Positions 7,326 to 15,488 of a stretch of DNA of 16,614 nucleotides are shown here, in pieces. The stretch is from assembly GCA_035575095.1 (NCBI GenBank), contig DATLYF010000169.1, forward strand, positions 1 through 16,614, in the 5' to 3' direction. This stretch comes from DATLYF01 sp035575095 (GTDB taxonomy: Bacteria; Pseudomonadota; Gammaproteobacteria; Competibacterales; Competibacteraceae). Within the stretch, counting starts at the first letter, position 1, and the number at the start of each line of letters is the position of its first letter. The position numbers were made by a program, and so were the translations under genes. The notes below the pieces were generated by a model. It was not told where the DNA came from, did not search any database, and saw only the letters and a list, made by a program, of their open reading frames with translations.

Positions 7326-7350
7326 ATTTCCGAGCGTGTAAGTCAAGTAT
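7326..7350 (-). promoter_or_regulatory. Candidate IscR type 1 binding site
   Basis: On the minus strand, ATACTTGACT (7350-7341) matches all ten bases of the first half of the known IscR type 1 consensus, ATASYYGACT. The following 15 bases, ending CTCGGAAAT, match nine of the remaining positions, 19 of 25 in all by my count. It lies 8 bases before the IscU-like ATG. TTGACT within it could be a -35, but no good -10 lies at the right distance. Confidence 0.4.
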
Positions 7351-7367
7351 GCCGTTGCCGGCGGCGT

Positions 7368-8549
7368 TCAGGCCGCATCCGGCCACAGCGGCGACAGCGC
7401 CCGTAGCCGCCGCACCGCTGCTGTGACCTGGGTCAGCGCGATATCGACCTCGGCCGCCGTGGTCCAGCGCCCCAGGCTGAAGCGCAGGCTGGCGCGTGCC
7501 AGATGATCGGGCAGGCCCAGGGCTTTGAGTACATGGGAGGGTTCGTTGCTGGCCGAGGTGCAGGCCGAGCCGGCGGACAGGGCCAGGCCTGGCAGATCGG
7601 CCAGCAACGCCTCGCCGTCCAGCCCCGGGAAGGCGACGCTGAGAATGCCGGCCACGCGCCGCTCGGGATGACCGTTGAGGCGCACCCCAGGCAATGCGCT
7701 CAGGCCCTGCCACAGCCGCTGGCGCAGAGCGGCGATACGCGCCTGTTCGCTCGCCATCTCCTCACGGGCAATACGGCAGGCCGCGCCCAGCGCGACGATC
7801 TGATGCACCGCCAGGGTGCCGGAACGCAACCCCCGCTCCTGGCCACCGCCGTACAGCAGCGGCTCCAGACGCACCTTAGGGAAACGGCGCACATAAAGAG
7901 CGCCGACACCCTTGGGGGCGTATAGCTTGTGGCCGGACAGGGAGAGCAGATCGATGCCGGGCACGGCCTGCACATCCAGGGGCAGCTTGCCGGCGCTCTG
8001 CGCCGCGTCCACATGCAGCAGCACGCCGTGCGCCCGAGTCAAGGCGGCGAGCGCGGCCAGATCCTGGACCACCCCGGTCTCGTTGTTGACGTGCATCAGC
8101 GACACCAGCACCGTGTCCGGGCGCAGCGCGGCGGCCACTGCCTCTGGCTCGAGCCGGCCGTCGGGGGACGGATCGAGATAGGTGACGGCAAACCCCTGCC
8201 GCTCCAGGTGATGACAAGTGTCCAGCACCGCCTTGTGCTCGCTCTTGCAGGTGACGATGTGCCGGCCCCGGCGGGCGTTGGCGCGGGCCGCCCCCTGCAG
8301 CGCCAGGTTGATGGACTCGGTGGCGCCGGAGGTGAAGACGATCTCCCGCGGCTCGGCATCGAGCAGCGCCGCCACCTGGGCGCGCGCCTCCTCTACTGCG
8401 GCGGCGGCACGGGCGCCGTAGACGTGGGTGATGGAGCCGGGATTGCCAAATTCGCCGCCGGGGCCGAGATAGCCCAGCATCATGTCCATCACCCGCGGAT
8501 CGACCGGGGTGGTAGCGGCGTAATCCAGGTAGATGGGGCGCTCGCTCAT
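7368..8549 (-). CDS. iscS: Cysteine desulfurase
   Basis: The 393-residue enzyme is a group I cysteine desulfurase, a PLP enzyme that turns cysteine into alanine and passes persulfide sulfur to scaffold and tRNA-modifying partners. Lys208 in SLSGHKLYAPKG holds PLP. Cys330 in SAGSACTSASNEPSHVL is the persulfide cysteine in the long flexible loop of IscS, unlike SufS. The VDAAQSAGK block is at 180-188. These positions are within two residues of E. coli IscS. The frame stays open 57 codons upstream, but the start at 8549 is chosen because MSERPIYLDYAATTPVD aligns with family starts and a TGAGGAG ribosome site lies ahead, overlapping the iscR stop. The operon is cysE-iscR-iscS-IscU-like-iscA. Confidence 0.95.
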   Translation of the reverse strand: MSERPIYLDYAATTPVDPRVMDMMLGYLGPGGEFGNPGSITHVYGARAAAAVEEARAQVAALLDAEPREIVFTSGATESINLALQGAARANARRGRHIVTCKSEHKAVLDTCHHLERQGFAVTYLDPSPDGRLEPEAVAAALRPDTVLVSLMHVNNETGVVQDLAALAALTRAHGVLLHVDAAQSAGKLPLDVQAVPGIDLLSLSGHKLYAPKGVGALYVRRFPKVRLEPLLYGGGQERGLRSGTLAVHQIVALGAACRIAREEMASEQARIAALRQRLWQGLSALPGVRLNGHPERRVAGILSVAFPGLDGEALLADLPGLALSAGSACTSASNEPSHVLKALGLPDHLARASLRFSLGRWTTAAEVDIALTQVTAAVRRLRALSPLWPDAA

Positions 8550-8562
8550 CGGCGCGCGCTCC

Positions 8563-9039
8563 TCACTTGGGCAGCGGTTCGCGGTATTCACGCAGGGCGG
8601 GGCGATGCCGCAGCGACTTCCAGCCATCGCCGCTGCGGCGATGCCGTGCCGCCAGATCGGCCAGGTTGACGCTGGCCAGAAAACGATCCAGGTGGTTCTC
8701 CAACTCGCACCACAGCTCATGGGCGAGACAGGGTTGGCCGTCCTGGCAGTCGCCGGCGCCGCCGCAGCGGGTCACCTGCAGCGGCTCCTCAGCCGCCGCC
8801 AGCACCGCCGCCACGCTGATCTCGCCGAGCGGCCGCCCCGGCGCGTAACCGCCGCCGGGACCGCGACAGCTCTTCACCAGTCCGGCGCGGCGCAAGCGGC
8901 AGAACAGTTGCTCCAGATAGGCCAGGGACAGGCACTGACGCTCGGCGATCTCGGCCAGCACCACCGGCTGACCGTGATAGTGCAGAGCCAGGTCAAGCAT
9001 GGCGGTGACCGCGTAGCGACCCTTGGTGGTGAGTTTCAT
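8563..9039 (-). CDS. iscR: Rrf2-family Fe-S cluster sensor regulator
   Basis: The 158-residue protein is an IscR homologue. It starts with MKLTTKGRYAVTAMLDLAL, followed by the winged-helix domain (LAEIAERQCLSLAYLEQLF at about 28-46) and the GPGGGY wing at 60-65. The [2Fe-2S] ligands are all present at the E. coli positions: Cys92, Cys98, Cys104 and His107. The frame extends further upstream, but the ATG at 9039 gives the conserved N terminus and has a GAGG ribosome site; the cysE stop lies just after that GAGG. IscR represses isc genes when its cluster is loaded. It is 7 bases after cysE and 13 before iscS. A candidate target site lies before the IscU-like gene. Confidence 0.95.
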   Translation of the reverse strand: MKLTTKGRYAVTAMLDLALHYHGQPVVLAEIAERQCLSLAYLEQLFCRLRRAGLVKSCRGPGGGYAPGRPLGEISVAAVLAAAEEPLQVTRCGGAGDCQDGQPCLAHELWCELENHLDRFLASVNLADLAARHRRSGDGWKSLRHRPALREYREPLPK

Positions 9040-9046
9040 GGCGGCA

Positions 9047-9865
9047 TCACCTCGCCTCGGCCGGCGCGGCGGCAGACATCGCCGGAGCGGCCTGCGCGGC
9101 GCTCTCGCCATTGTTGCTGGCGGCCGACTGGATGGCGCACTCATGCAGTTCCGACAGCGGCGTCTCGCCGGGCTCCAGGCCGGCGGCCTTCATCGCCTGG
9201 CACATCTCCTGGATCTTGCGATCCAGCTGGTGGATGTGGTCGAGCATCTGGTTGATGGCGTGGGCTTCGGGGTCGGGCATATCGGGGGTGGTGCCGTAGG
9301 CGGCGAAGCCCAGCTTGCGGGCGATCTCCTGGCGCACGTTGGGCTGGCCGCTCATCACCACCCGCCCAGGTACGCCCACCACCGTGGCCCCGGTCGGCAC
9401 ATCTTTGAGCACCACCGAGTTGGAGCCGATGCGGGCGCCGTCGTGGACGGTGATCGGTCCCAGCACCTTGGCCCCGGCGCCGATCACCACGTTGTTGCCC
9501 AGGGTGGGATGGCGCTTGCCCTTCTGCCAGCTGGTGCCGCCCAGGGTGACGCCGTGGTAGAGGGTGCAGTCGTCGCCGATCTCGGCGGTCTCACCGATGA
9601 CTACGCCCATGCCGTGGTCGATGAAGAAGCGCCGGCCGATGGTGGCACCGGGATGGATCTCGACGCCGGTGAGCCAGCGCGCGATCGTCGACAGAAAGCG
9701 CGCCGGCCACTTCAGGCCGTGGGTCCACAGCCAGTGGCTGGCCCGGTGGAACAGCACGGCATGGATGCCCGGATAGGTGGTGAGGATCTCGAATACGCTG
9801 CGCGCCGCCGGATCGCGCTCGAAGACGCAGGTAATGTCTTCCTTCAGTCGCTGCCACATGCCCAT
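9047..9865 (-). CDS. cysE: Serine O-acetyltransferase
   Basis: The 272-residue protein makes O-acetylserine from serine and acetyl-CoA, the first step of cysteine synthesis. It has left-handed beta-helix hexapeptide repeats from about 68 to 170, with [28 protein letters not shown] and [22 protein letters not shown]. His84 in IDHG and Glu69 in VEIH occupy the catalytic pair positions. The N-terminal helical part is shorter than in E. coli CysE, as in EpsC-type enzymes, and an Ala-rich C-terminal tail follows about 190. A GAGAGGA site suits the first of two close ATGs. It leads the operon with iscR and iscS, an arrangement also known from Azotobacter (cysE2), where it supplies cysteine to the desulfurase. 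Confidence 0.94.
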   Translation of the reverse strand: MGMWQRLKEDITCVFERDPAARSVFEILTTYPGIHAVLFHRASHWLWTHGLKWPARFLSTIARWLTGVEIHPGATIGRRFFIDHGMGVVIGETAEIGDDCTLYHGVTLGGTSWQKGKRHPTLGNNVVIGAGAKVLGPITVHDGARIGSNSVVLKDVPTGATVVGVPGRVVMSGQPNVRQEIARKLGFAAYGTTPDMPDPEAHAINQMLDHIHQLDRKIQEMCQAMKAAGLEPGETPLSELHECAIQSAASNNGESAAQAAPAMSAAAPAEAR

Positions 9866-9907
9866 TCTACTAGGTCCTCTCGCGGCTACGGCCGGCCTGG
9901 ATAAACA

Positions 9908-9916
9908 AGTATATCA
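9908..9916 (-). promoter_or_regulatory. Extended -10 promoter of the cysE-isc operon
   Basis: On the minus strand TGATATACT is an extended -10 (TGnTATAAT type, one mismatch) in the 57-base gap between trmJ and cysE. Transcription would start near 9901 with a leader of about 36 bases. The -35 region is poor. A weak IscR-like ATACTTG overlaps it, but the rest of the site does not match well. Confidence 0.45.
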
Positions 9917-9922
9917 ATATTC

Positions 9923-10669
9923 CTATTGTGGCGATCGTGGCGGCGGATGCGGGTCCTGCACCGAGCTGAGGATGCCGCGCAAAATGTTGACCTCGTTCTG
10001 ATCGGGCCGAGCCCGGTTGAACAAGCGCCGCAACCGGCGCATCAGGTGGCGCGGATTGGCCGGGTCGAGGAAGCCGGTGGCAAGTAGCACCTGCTCCAGG
10101 TGGGCGTAGAAGCGCTCCACCTCCTCGGCCGGCGCCGGCACGTGCACGGGCGTGGCCGGCGCGGCCGGCGGCTGGCGCAAGGTGGCGCTCATGCGCAGCT
10201 CATAGGTCAGCACCTGCACCGCCGCTCCCAGATTGAGAGAGCCGTACTCGGGGTTGCTGGGGATCTGCACCTGGTAATGGCAGTGGTCGAGCTGCTCATT
10301 GGTCAGCCCGATGCGCTCCTGGCCGAACAGCAGCGCCACCTCCTGGCCATGCTCCACCGCGACCAGCGCCTGCTCGGCGAACTGGCGCGGGTCGAGGATG
10401 GGCGCGCCGAGATGGCGGCGCCGCGCCGAGGTGCCAAAGACCAGCCGGCAGCCGGCGAGCGCCGCCTCCAGGCTGTCCACCACTTGCGCCTGGGCCAGCA
10501 GATCGTCGGCCCCCGCGGCGCGGGCGGTGGCCTCGGCATGGGGGAAGGCGAGCGGCTCGACCAGCACCAGGCGGCTCAGCCCCATGGTCTTCATCGCCCG
10601 CGCCGCCGCGCCGATGTTGCCGGGATGGGTGGTGGCCACCAGCACTACGCGGATGGGATCCAGATTCAT
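9923..10669 (-). CDS. trmJ: tRNA (Cm32/Um32) 2'-O-methyltransferase
   Basis: The 248-residue product is a SPOUT-class methyltransferase of the TrmJ type, which methylates the ribose of residue 32 in the tRNA anticodon loop. The conserved blocks are near the N terminus (VVLVATTHPGNIGAAARAMK, 8-27), LVFGTSARRRH at 76-86, and the knot-forming ALLFGQERIGLTNEQLDHC (112-130) with NPEYGSLNLGAAVQVLTYEL (139-158). The length matches E. coli TrmJ (246). Two adjacent ATGs (10672 and 10669) are possible; the second is chosen because MNLDPIRVVLV resembles family starts. There is no strong ribosome site. The frame stays open far upstream, but that part is antisense to suhB and is not coding. It is divergent from suhB and upstream of cysE-iscR, as commonly found in gammaproteobacteria. 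Confidence 0.94.
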   Translation of the reverse strand: MNLDPIRVVLVATTHPGNIGAAARAMKTMGLSRLVLVEPLAFPHAEATARAAGADDLLAQAQVVDSLEAALAGCRLVFGTSARRRHLGAPILDPRQFAEQALVAVEHGQEVALLFGQERIGLTNEQLDHCHYQVQIPSNPEYGSLNLGAAVQVLTYELRMSATLRQPPAAPATPVHVPAPAEEVERFYAHLEQVLLATGFLDPANPRHLMRRLRRLFNRARPDQNEVNILRGILSSVQDPHPPPRSPQ

Positions 10670-10689
10670 CATTCGCCGGAAGACTCTGT

Positions 10690-10695
10690 TATCAT
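10690..10695 (+). promoter_or_regulatory. Possible -10 of the suhB promoter
   Basis: TATCAT matches five of six -10 bases and sits in the only AT-rich part of the 78-base trmJ-suhB gap, 52 bases before the suhB ATG. No convincing -35 is visible at 16-18 bases, so this is a weak call. Confidence 0.3.
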
Positions 10696-10747
10696 TAACC
10701 GCTTTGCCGGACCGCCGGCCGCCGATCTTTCGACAAACGGGACCGCT

Positions 10748-11551
10748 ATGCATCCGACGCTCAATATTGCCAAACGGGCCGCCCTGGCCGCCGGGAAGAT
10801 CATTCTCCGCAACCTGGACCGGGTGGACCGGCTGACGGTCAACAGCAAACGGCAGAACGATTTCGTCACGGAGGTGGACCTGCAGGCTGAGCAGGAGATT
10901 ATACGCACCCTGCGCAAGGCCTATCCCAGCCATGCCATCGTCGCCGAGGAGAGCGGTCTCATTCATGGTATGGACGATGAGTTCCAGTGGGTCATCGACC
11001 CATTGGACGGCACCACCAACTTCCTCCACGGCTTTCCGCACTTCGCCGTATCCATCGCCCTCAAGCATCGCGGCAAGCTGATCTCGGGGGTAGTCTACGA
11101 TCCCCTCAAGCAGGAGATGTTTGCCGCCTCCAAGGGCGACGGCGCCACTCTCAACGACCGCCGCATCCGCGTGCGCAATCTCCCGGGGCTGGAGGGCGCG
11201 CTGCTCGGCACCGGTTTCCCCTTCCGCTACCCGCAGCACCAGCAGACCTATCTGGCCATGTTCGGCAGTCTGTTCGGCAAATGCGCCGAAATGCGCCGCG
11301 CCGGCTCGGCGGCCCTGGATCTAGCCTACGTCGCGTGCGGCCGCCTGGACGGCTTCTGGGAGATCGGACTGAACGAATGGGATATCGCCGCCGGCACCCT
11401 GCTAGTGCAGGAGGCGGGCGGCCTGGTGGGGGATTTCAGCGGCGGTTTCGATTTCCTCATCACCGGCAACGTGGTCGCCGGCTGCCCCAAGGTGTTCAAG
11501 GCCCTGGTGCAGGACATCCAGCCGCACCTGACGCCGACGCTGAAGCGCTGA
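10748..11551 (+). CDS. suhB: Inositol-1-monophosphatase
   Basis: The 267-residue product has the same length as E. coli SuhB. The Mg2+-dependent phosphatase motifs are intact: Glu67 and Glu68 in AEESG, Asp84 and Asp87 in DPLDGTTNF, and Asp212 in WDIAAG, all at E. coli numbering. SuhB hydrolyses inositol phosphates and, in E. coli, also works in the rRNA antitermination complex with NusA. The ATG at 10748 is chosen over the long open frame upstream because MHPTLNIAKRAALAAG is the family N terminus. Only a weak GGGA lies ahead of it. The gene is divergent from trmJ and is followed by a GC-rich hairpin. Confidence 0.95.
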   Translation: MHPTLNIAKRAALAAGKIILRNLDRVDRLTVNSKRQNDFVTEVDLQAEQEIIRTLRKAYPSHAIVAEESGLIHGMDDEFQWVIDPLDGTTNFLHGFPHFAVSIALKHRGKLISGVVYDPLKQEMFAASKGDGATLNDRRIRVRNLPGLEGALLGTGFPFRYPQHQQTYLAMFGSLFGKCAEMRRAGSAALDLAYVACGRLDGFWEIGLNEWDIAAGTLLVQEAGGLVGDFSGGFDFLITGNVVAGCPKVFKALVQDIQPHLTPTLKR

Positions 11552-11561
11552 GGCAGCCAAT

Positions 11562-11604
11562 CCTCGCCACCCTCCCCCTCCCCGCTCCCGCTGGGCGGGC
11601 GAGG
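11562..11604. terminator. GC-rich hairpin between convergent suhB and dadA
   Basis: CCTCGCC at 11562-11568 is complementary to GGCGAGG at 11598-11604, and an inner hairpin CCCGC-TGG-GCGGG occupies 11587-11599, so the two pairings compete for a few bases. There is no T-run. It could be a weak two-way terminator or a copy of the C/G-rich intergenic palindromes common in GC-rich gammaproteobacteria. Confidence 0.35.
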
Positions 11605-11620
11605 GCATCGACGGAATATC

Positions 11621-12871
11621 CTACCGCCCCAGCCGGAAGCCCTCGATGGGGATGGGTGGCCGCCGTCCGGCCACCAGATCGGCCACCACTCGCCCGCTGC
11701 CGCAGGCCAGGGTGAAGCCCAGGGCGCCGTGGCCGACATTGAGCCACAGATTGGCGTAGGGCGTGGCGTCCAAGATCGGCTTGCTGTCCGGGGTGGCGGG
11801 GCGCAGCCCGACCCAGGGCTGGGCCTGGTCATAATCACCGGCGTTGGGAAAGCTGTCCCGGGCCTGGGCCAGCAGGGCGGCAAGCCGACGCGGCGACAAG
11901 TCGGTATTCTCCCCGGCCAGCTCCACCATGCCGGCGATGCGCAGTTCCTTGCCCAGCCGGGCGTAGACGATCTTGTGGTGAGCGTCGGTGATGCTGACCA
12001 CCGGTGCCCGGTCTCCGTCCCGCACCGGCAGAGTCAGGCTGTAGCCCTTGAGCGGATAGAGCGGTAGCCGCACCCCCAACGGCAGCAGCGCCCGGCGGCT
12101 GCCCAGGCCGAGCGCCACCACGAAGGCATCGGCCTCGATCTCGCCCTGGTCGGTACGCGCGGCGATGATGCGCCGCCCCTCGCAGCGCAGCTCCTGCAGG
12201 GTGTGGTTGAACAGCAGTTGCACGCCGTAGCGCCCGGCCAGCGCCCGGGCCAGGCCGTCGCAGAAGCGGCGGCAGTCGCCGGCATCCTCGCTGGGGGTAT
12301 AGATGCCGCCCTGGATACGCCCGCGCAACCCCTCCAGGGTCGGCTCCAGTTCCAGGCACTGGGCCTCGTCCAGGGCCTGCTGTTCGCAGCCGAGGCTGGC
12401 CTGATAGTCCACCAGGGCGACGGCGTCGACGAACGCCGCCGGATCGCGATACACCACCAGCTTGCCGTTCTGCTGCCAGTCGTAATCCAGCCCCTCTGCT
12501 GTCGTCAGCTGGCGGGTGAGGTCGCGGCTGAGAAAGGACAGCGGCAGCAGCTCGGCGGTGCTGGTGCGGCTGCGGCTGCGGCTGCAGGCGCGCACGAAGT
12601 CCAGGCACCAGCGCCACTGGTGGAGATCGAACTGCGGCACGAAACGCAGCGGCGCATCGCGGCTCGACAGCCAACCGGGCAGTTTGGACAGCACCCCCGG
12701 CCCGGCCAGCGGCGCTACGTAGCTGTAACTGAGCTGGCCGCCGTTGGCGAAGCTGGTCTCCAGCCCCGCTGCCGGATTCTTCTCGATAACCGTCACCGCG
12801 TGGCCGTCGCGGGCCAGGAAGTAGGCGGTGGCCACGCCCACCACACCGGCACCGAGCACGCACACTTTCAT
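11621..12871 (-). CDS. dadA: D-amino acid dehydrogenase, DadA type
   Basis: The 416-residue flavoprotein has a GAGVVG dinucleotide motif at 7-12 and Glu30 at the end of the second strand for FAD ribose. It has the DadA-like ETSFANGGQLSYSY stretch at about 38-51, YPLKGYSLTLP in the middle, and the C-terminal WVGLRPATPDSKPILD and NLWLNVGHGALGFTLACGSG blocks. DadA oxidises D-amino acids, best known for D-alanine, to the keto acid and ammonia at the inner face of the membrane, passing electrons to the respiratory chain. AGGAGG lies nine bases before the ATG. The gene follows the TRAP permease gene by 31 bases on the same strand. No racemase gene is visible, so the substrate could be an imported amino acid other than D-alanine. 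Confidence 0.87.
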   Translation of the reverse strand: MKVCVLGAGVVGVATAYFLARDGHAVTVIEKNPAAGLETSFANGGQLSYSYVAPLAGPGVLSKLPGWLSSRDAPLRFVPQFDLHQWRWCLDFVRACSRSRSRTSTAELLPLSFLSRDLTRQLTTAEGLDYDWQQNGKLVVYRDPAAFVDAVALVDYQASLGCEQQALDEAQCLELEPTLEGLRGRIQGGIYTPSEDAGDCRRFCDGLARALAGRYGVQLLFNHTLQELRCEGRRIIAARTDQGEIEADAFVVALGLGSRRALLPLGVRLPLYPLKGYSLTLPVRDGDRAPVVSITDAHHKIVYARLGKELRIAGMVELAGENTDLSPRRLAALLAQARDSFPNAGDYDQAQPWVGLRPATPDSKPILDATPYANLWLNVGHGALGFTLACGSGRVVADLVAGRRPPIPIEGFRLGR

Positions 12872-12902
12872 CGACCAACACCTCCTGGGTCGTAACGCAG
12901 CC

Positions 12903-15473
12903 TCACACCAGCCGCCGCCGCTGCAGCCAGTACACCAGGGCGACCAGGGCCAGACCCGGCAGATACAGCCAGTGGGGCGAGGGCCGCTCGCTCGGCACCA
13001 GCACCTCGGTCACCTTCCAGCCCTGCTCCAGACCGAGTTTCTTGGCGCGGCTACCGAAGCGCACCGCGCCCACCTCCACCTCGCCGCCCAGATCCATGAA
13101 CTGGGCCCCGATCCTGGCTAGGCGCTGCTGGCCGTCCGGACTGGGCGCCTCCAGGGGCAGGCCGATGATCTTGCGGATGCGCTCGCCTTCCAGATTCTCA
13201 CCCTCGATGCGCAACACCAGCCGTCCGTTGGCCGGCATGCTGCCCGCCACCTGAAAAATCTCCTGAGGCGGCCGTGATTCATAGGGCGGGTAGAGGCGGT
13301 CCATGATGGCGTCGGGGCGGAACAGCACGAAGGTGGCGACCAGCAGCAACACGGTCTCGTACCAGCGGTTGCGCACCTGGAAGTAGTTCAGGGTGGCGGC
13401 GGCGAAGGTGAGCGAGGCCACAGTGGCGGCGCCGGCCACCAGCAGGGCCTCGCCCCAGCCGCTGACGTCGATCAGCAGCAACTGCGGGTTGAAGATGAAC
13501 ACGAACGGCAGGATCACCGTGCGCAGGGCGTAGACCGAGCCCTGGATGCCGGTCTTGATGGCATCCTCGCCGGAGATGGCGGCGGCAGCGAAAGTGGCCA
13601 GGCCCACCGGCGGGGTGATGTCACCCATGATGCCGTAGTAGAACACGAACAGATGCACGGCGATGAGCGGGATGATCAGCCCCGACTGGGCGCCCAGGTC
13701 GACGATCACCGGCGCCATCAGCGTGGCTACCAGGATGTAGTTGGCGGTGGTCGGCACGCCCAGCCCCAGCACTAGACAAACGAAGGCGGTGAACAGCAGC
13801 ATCAGGATCAGGTTGCCGCCCGACACCACCTCGACGAACTCGGTCATCATCAGCCCCACGCCGGTGAGGGTGATGACACCGACGATGACGCCGGCGGTGG
13901 CGGTGGCCACGGCGATGCCGATCATGTTGCGGGCGCCGTAGACGAGTCCGTCCACCAGTTCCACCACGCCCTGGCGGCAGGCGGGAGCAAACGCCTGGCG
14001 GCGGAACAGGGCCAGCAACGGGCGCTGCAGCACCATCATGCCCATCAGTACCAGGGTGGCCCAGAACGCCGACAGGGCCGGCGACAGCAGTTCCACCATC
14101 AGACACCAGATCAGCACCACGATGGGGATGAGGAAGTGCAGGCCGTTGCGCACCGTCGCCCAGGTCTCCGGCAGCATGCCGTCGCCGCCCAGCAGATCCT
14201 CCATGGTGACCTCCCGGTAGCGCGCACCGTAGCCCAGCAGCACCACATACAGCGCCAGCAACAGCACGCCCAGCACCCAGATGGCGGCCTCTCCGGCCAG
14301 CGCCTTGACGCCGCTGGCGACATAGTAGATCAGCCCGCACACCGCGACGGTGCCGGACAGCCCCAGGGCCCAGCCGGTGAGGCGCTGCCCCCAGGTCTTC
14401 TCCCGCGCCTGGGCCATGGGCTCTATCCCTAACCTCAGCGCCTCCAGATGCACGATGTAGAACAGCGAGATGTAGGAGATCACCGCCGGGATGAACGCGT
14501 TCTTGATGATCTCCACGTAGGGAATGCCCACGTACTCGACCATAAGGAAAGCGGCGGCGCCCATCACCGGCGGCATGATCTGGCCGTTGACCGAGGACGA
14601 GGTCTCGATGGCGCCGGCCTTGATACCGCCGTAGCCGGCACGCTTCATCAAGGGGATGGTGAAGATGCCGCCGGAGACCACGTTGGATACCGACGAACCG
14701 GAAATCAGGCCGTTGAGGGCCGAAGACACCACCGCCACCTTGGCCGGGCCGCCGCGCAGATGGCCGAGCAGGGCGAAGGAGACGCGCATCATGTAGTCAC
14801 CGGCGCCGATCTTGTCTAGGAGCGCGCCGAACAGCACGAAGATGAAGATATAGCTGGTGGACACACCCAGGGCCACGCCGTAGACGCCGTCGGTGCCCAG
14901 CCACTGCTGGGTGAGCAGCCGGGTCAGCGAGGCGCCCTTGTGGGAGATAGCCTCAGGCATGTACGGCCCGACCAGGGTGTAGATCAGGAACAACACCGCC
15001 AGCACGGTCATGGGCGTGCCCACGGCACGGCGCGTGGCCTCGAGCAGCAACAACACGCCCAGCCCCGCCGCCCACAGATCGAGGACGGTGGGCTGGCCGG
15101 GGCGTGTGGCCAGCTCGGCGTAGAACAGATACAGATAGCCGGTGCAGAATGCCGCCACCAGGGCGCAGACCCAGTCGTATAGCGGCACGCGGTCGCGGGC
15201 CGCACGCTTGAACGCCGGATAGGAGACATAGGCCAGGAATATGCCGAAGGCCAAGTGGATGGCGCGCGCCTCGGTGTCGTTGAATACACCGAAGCCCAGG
15301 GCGAAGGGCAGCGGCGAGGCGTACCAGAGCTGGAACAGGGTCCAGGCCAGGGCGATCGTGGCCAGCACGGCGCCGGCGATGCTGCCGACCTCGCGCCCGC
15401 CGGTATCGGCCGCGGCCACCAGTTGATGCAGTTCCTCTTCGCTGGCGGCGGATTGGGTTTGCAGATTAGTCAT
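12903..15473 (-). CDS. TRAP transporter fused permease, 4TM/12TM, with DUF3394 tail
   Basis: The 856-residue protein fuses the small (DctQ-like, 4 TM, about 28-170) and large (DctM-like, 12 TM, about 200-715) TRAP subunits, the usual form with TAXI binding proteins. The DctM signature region is clear: NGLISGSSVSNVVSGGIFTI (254-273) and SSSVNGQIMPPVMGAAAFLM (292-311). A second half repeat contains GLGVPTTANYILVATLMAPV. After the last core helix comes a soluble region of about 120 residues resembling DUF3394, ending in a final helix (LYLPGLALVALVYWLQ) and Arg-rich tail. It drives sodium- or proton-coupled uptake of a carboxylate-type solute through the inner membrane. The start has only a GGGGG ribosome site. 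A terminator separates it from the binding protein gene upstream. Confidence 0.94.
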   Translation of the reverse strand: MTNLQTQSAASEEELHQLVAAADTGGREVGSIAGAVLATIALAWTLFQLWYASPLPFALGFGVFNDTEARAIHLAFGIFLAYVSYPAFKRAARDRVPLYDWVCALVAAFCTGYLYLFYAELATRPGQPTVLDLWAAGLGVLLLLEATRRAVGTPMTVLAVLFLIYTLVGPYMPEAISHKGASLTRLLTQQWLGTDGVYGVALGVSTSYIFIFVLFGALLDKIGAGDYMMRVSFALLGHLRGGPAKVAVVSSALNGLISGSSVSNVVSGGIFTIPLMKRAGYGGIKAGAIETSSSVNGQIMPPVMGAAAFLMVEYVGIPYVEIIKNAFIPAVISYISLFYIVHLEALRLGIEPMAQAREKTWGQRLTGWALGLSGTVAVCGLIYYVASGVKALAGEAAIWVLGVLLLALYVVLLGYGARYREVTMEDLLGGDGMLPETWATVRNGLHFLIPIVVLIWCLMVELLSPALSAFWATLVLMGMMVLQRPLLALFRRQAFAPACRQGVVELVDGLVYGARNMIGIAVATATAGVIVGVITLTGVGLMMTEFVEVVSGGNLILMLLFTAFVCLVLGLGVPTTANYILVATLMAPVIVDLGAQSGLIIPLIAVHLFVFYYGIMGDITPPVGLATFAAAAISGEDAIKTGIQGSVYALRTVILPFVFIFNPQLLLIDVSGWGEALLVAGAATVASLTFAAATLNYFQVRNRWYETVLLLVATFVLFRPDAIMDRLYPPYESRPPQEIFQVAGSMPANGRLVLRIEGENLEGERIRKIIGLPLEAPSPDGQQRLARIGAQFMDLGGEVEVGAVRFGSRAKKLGLEQGWKVTEVLVPSERPSPHWLYLPGLALVALVYWLQRRRLV

Positions 15474-15488
15474 GGCGACCCCCGGACG

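Noticed and set aside
8550..8720. 57-codon N-terminal extension of IscS
   Set aside because: It overlaps iscR, has no homology, and the start at 8549 has a ribosome site and family-like N terminus.
9889..9913. IscR type 1 site ahead of cysE
   Set aside because: Only about 16 of 25 positions match, close to what chance may give in this region, so it is not listed as a feature.
10100..10747. Upstream extension of the suhB frame
   Set aside because: It is antisense to trmJ; SuhB homology and length fit the ATG at 10748.
10670..11239. Upstream extension of the trmJ frame
   Set aside because: This part is antisense to suhB; TrmJ homology starts only at 10669.
11835..12881. 348-codon minus-strand frame rich in Arg, Gly and Ala
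   Set aside because: It is a shifted reading of dadA without recognisable motifs.
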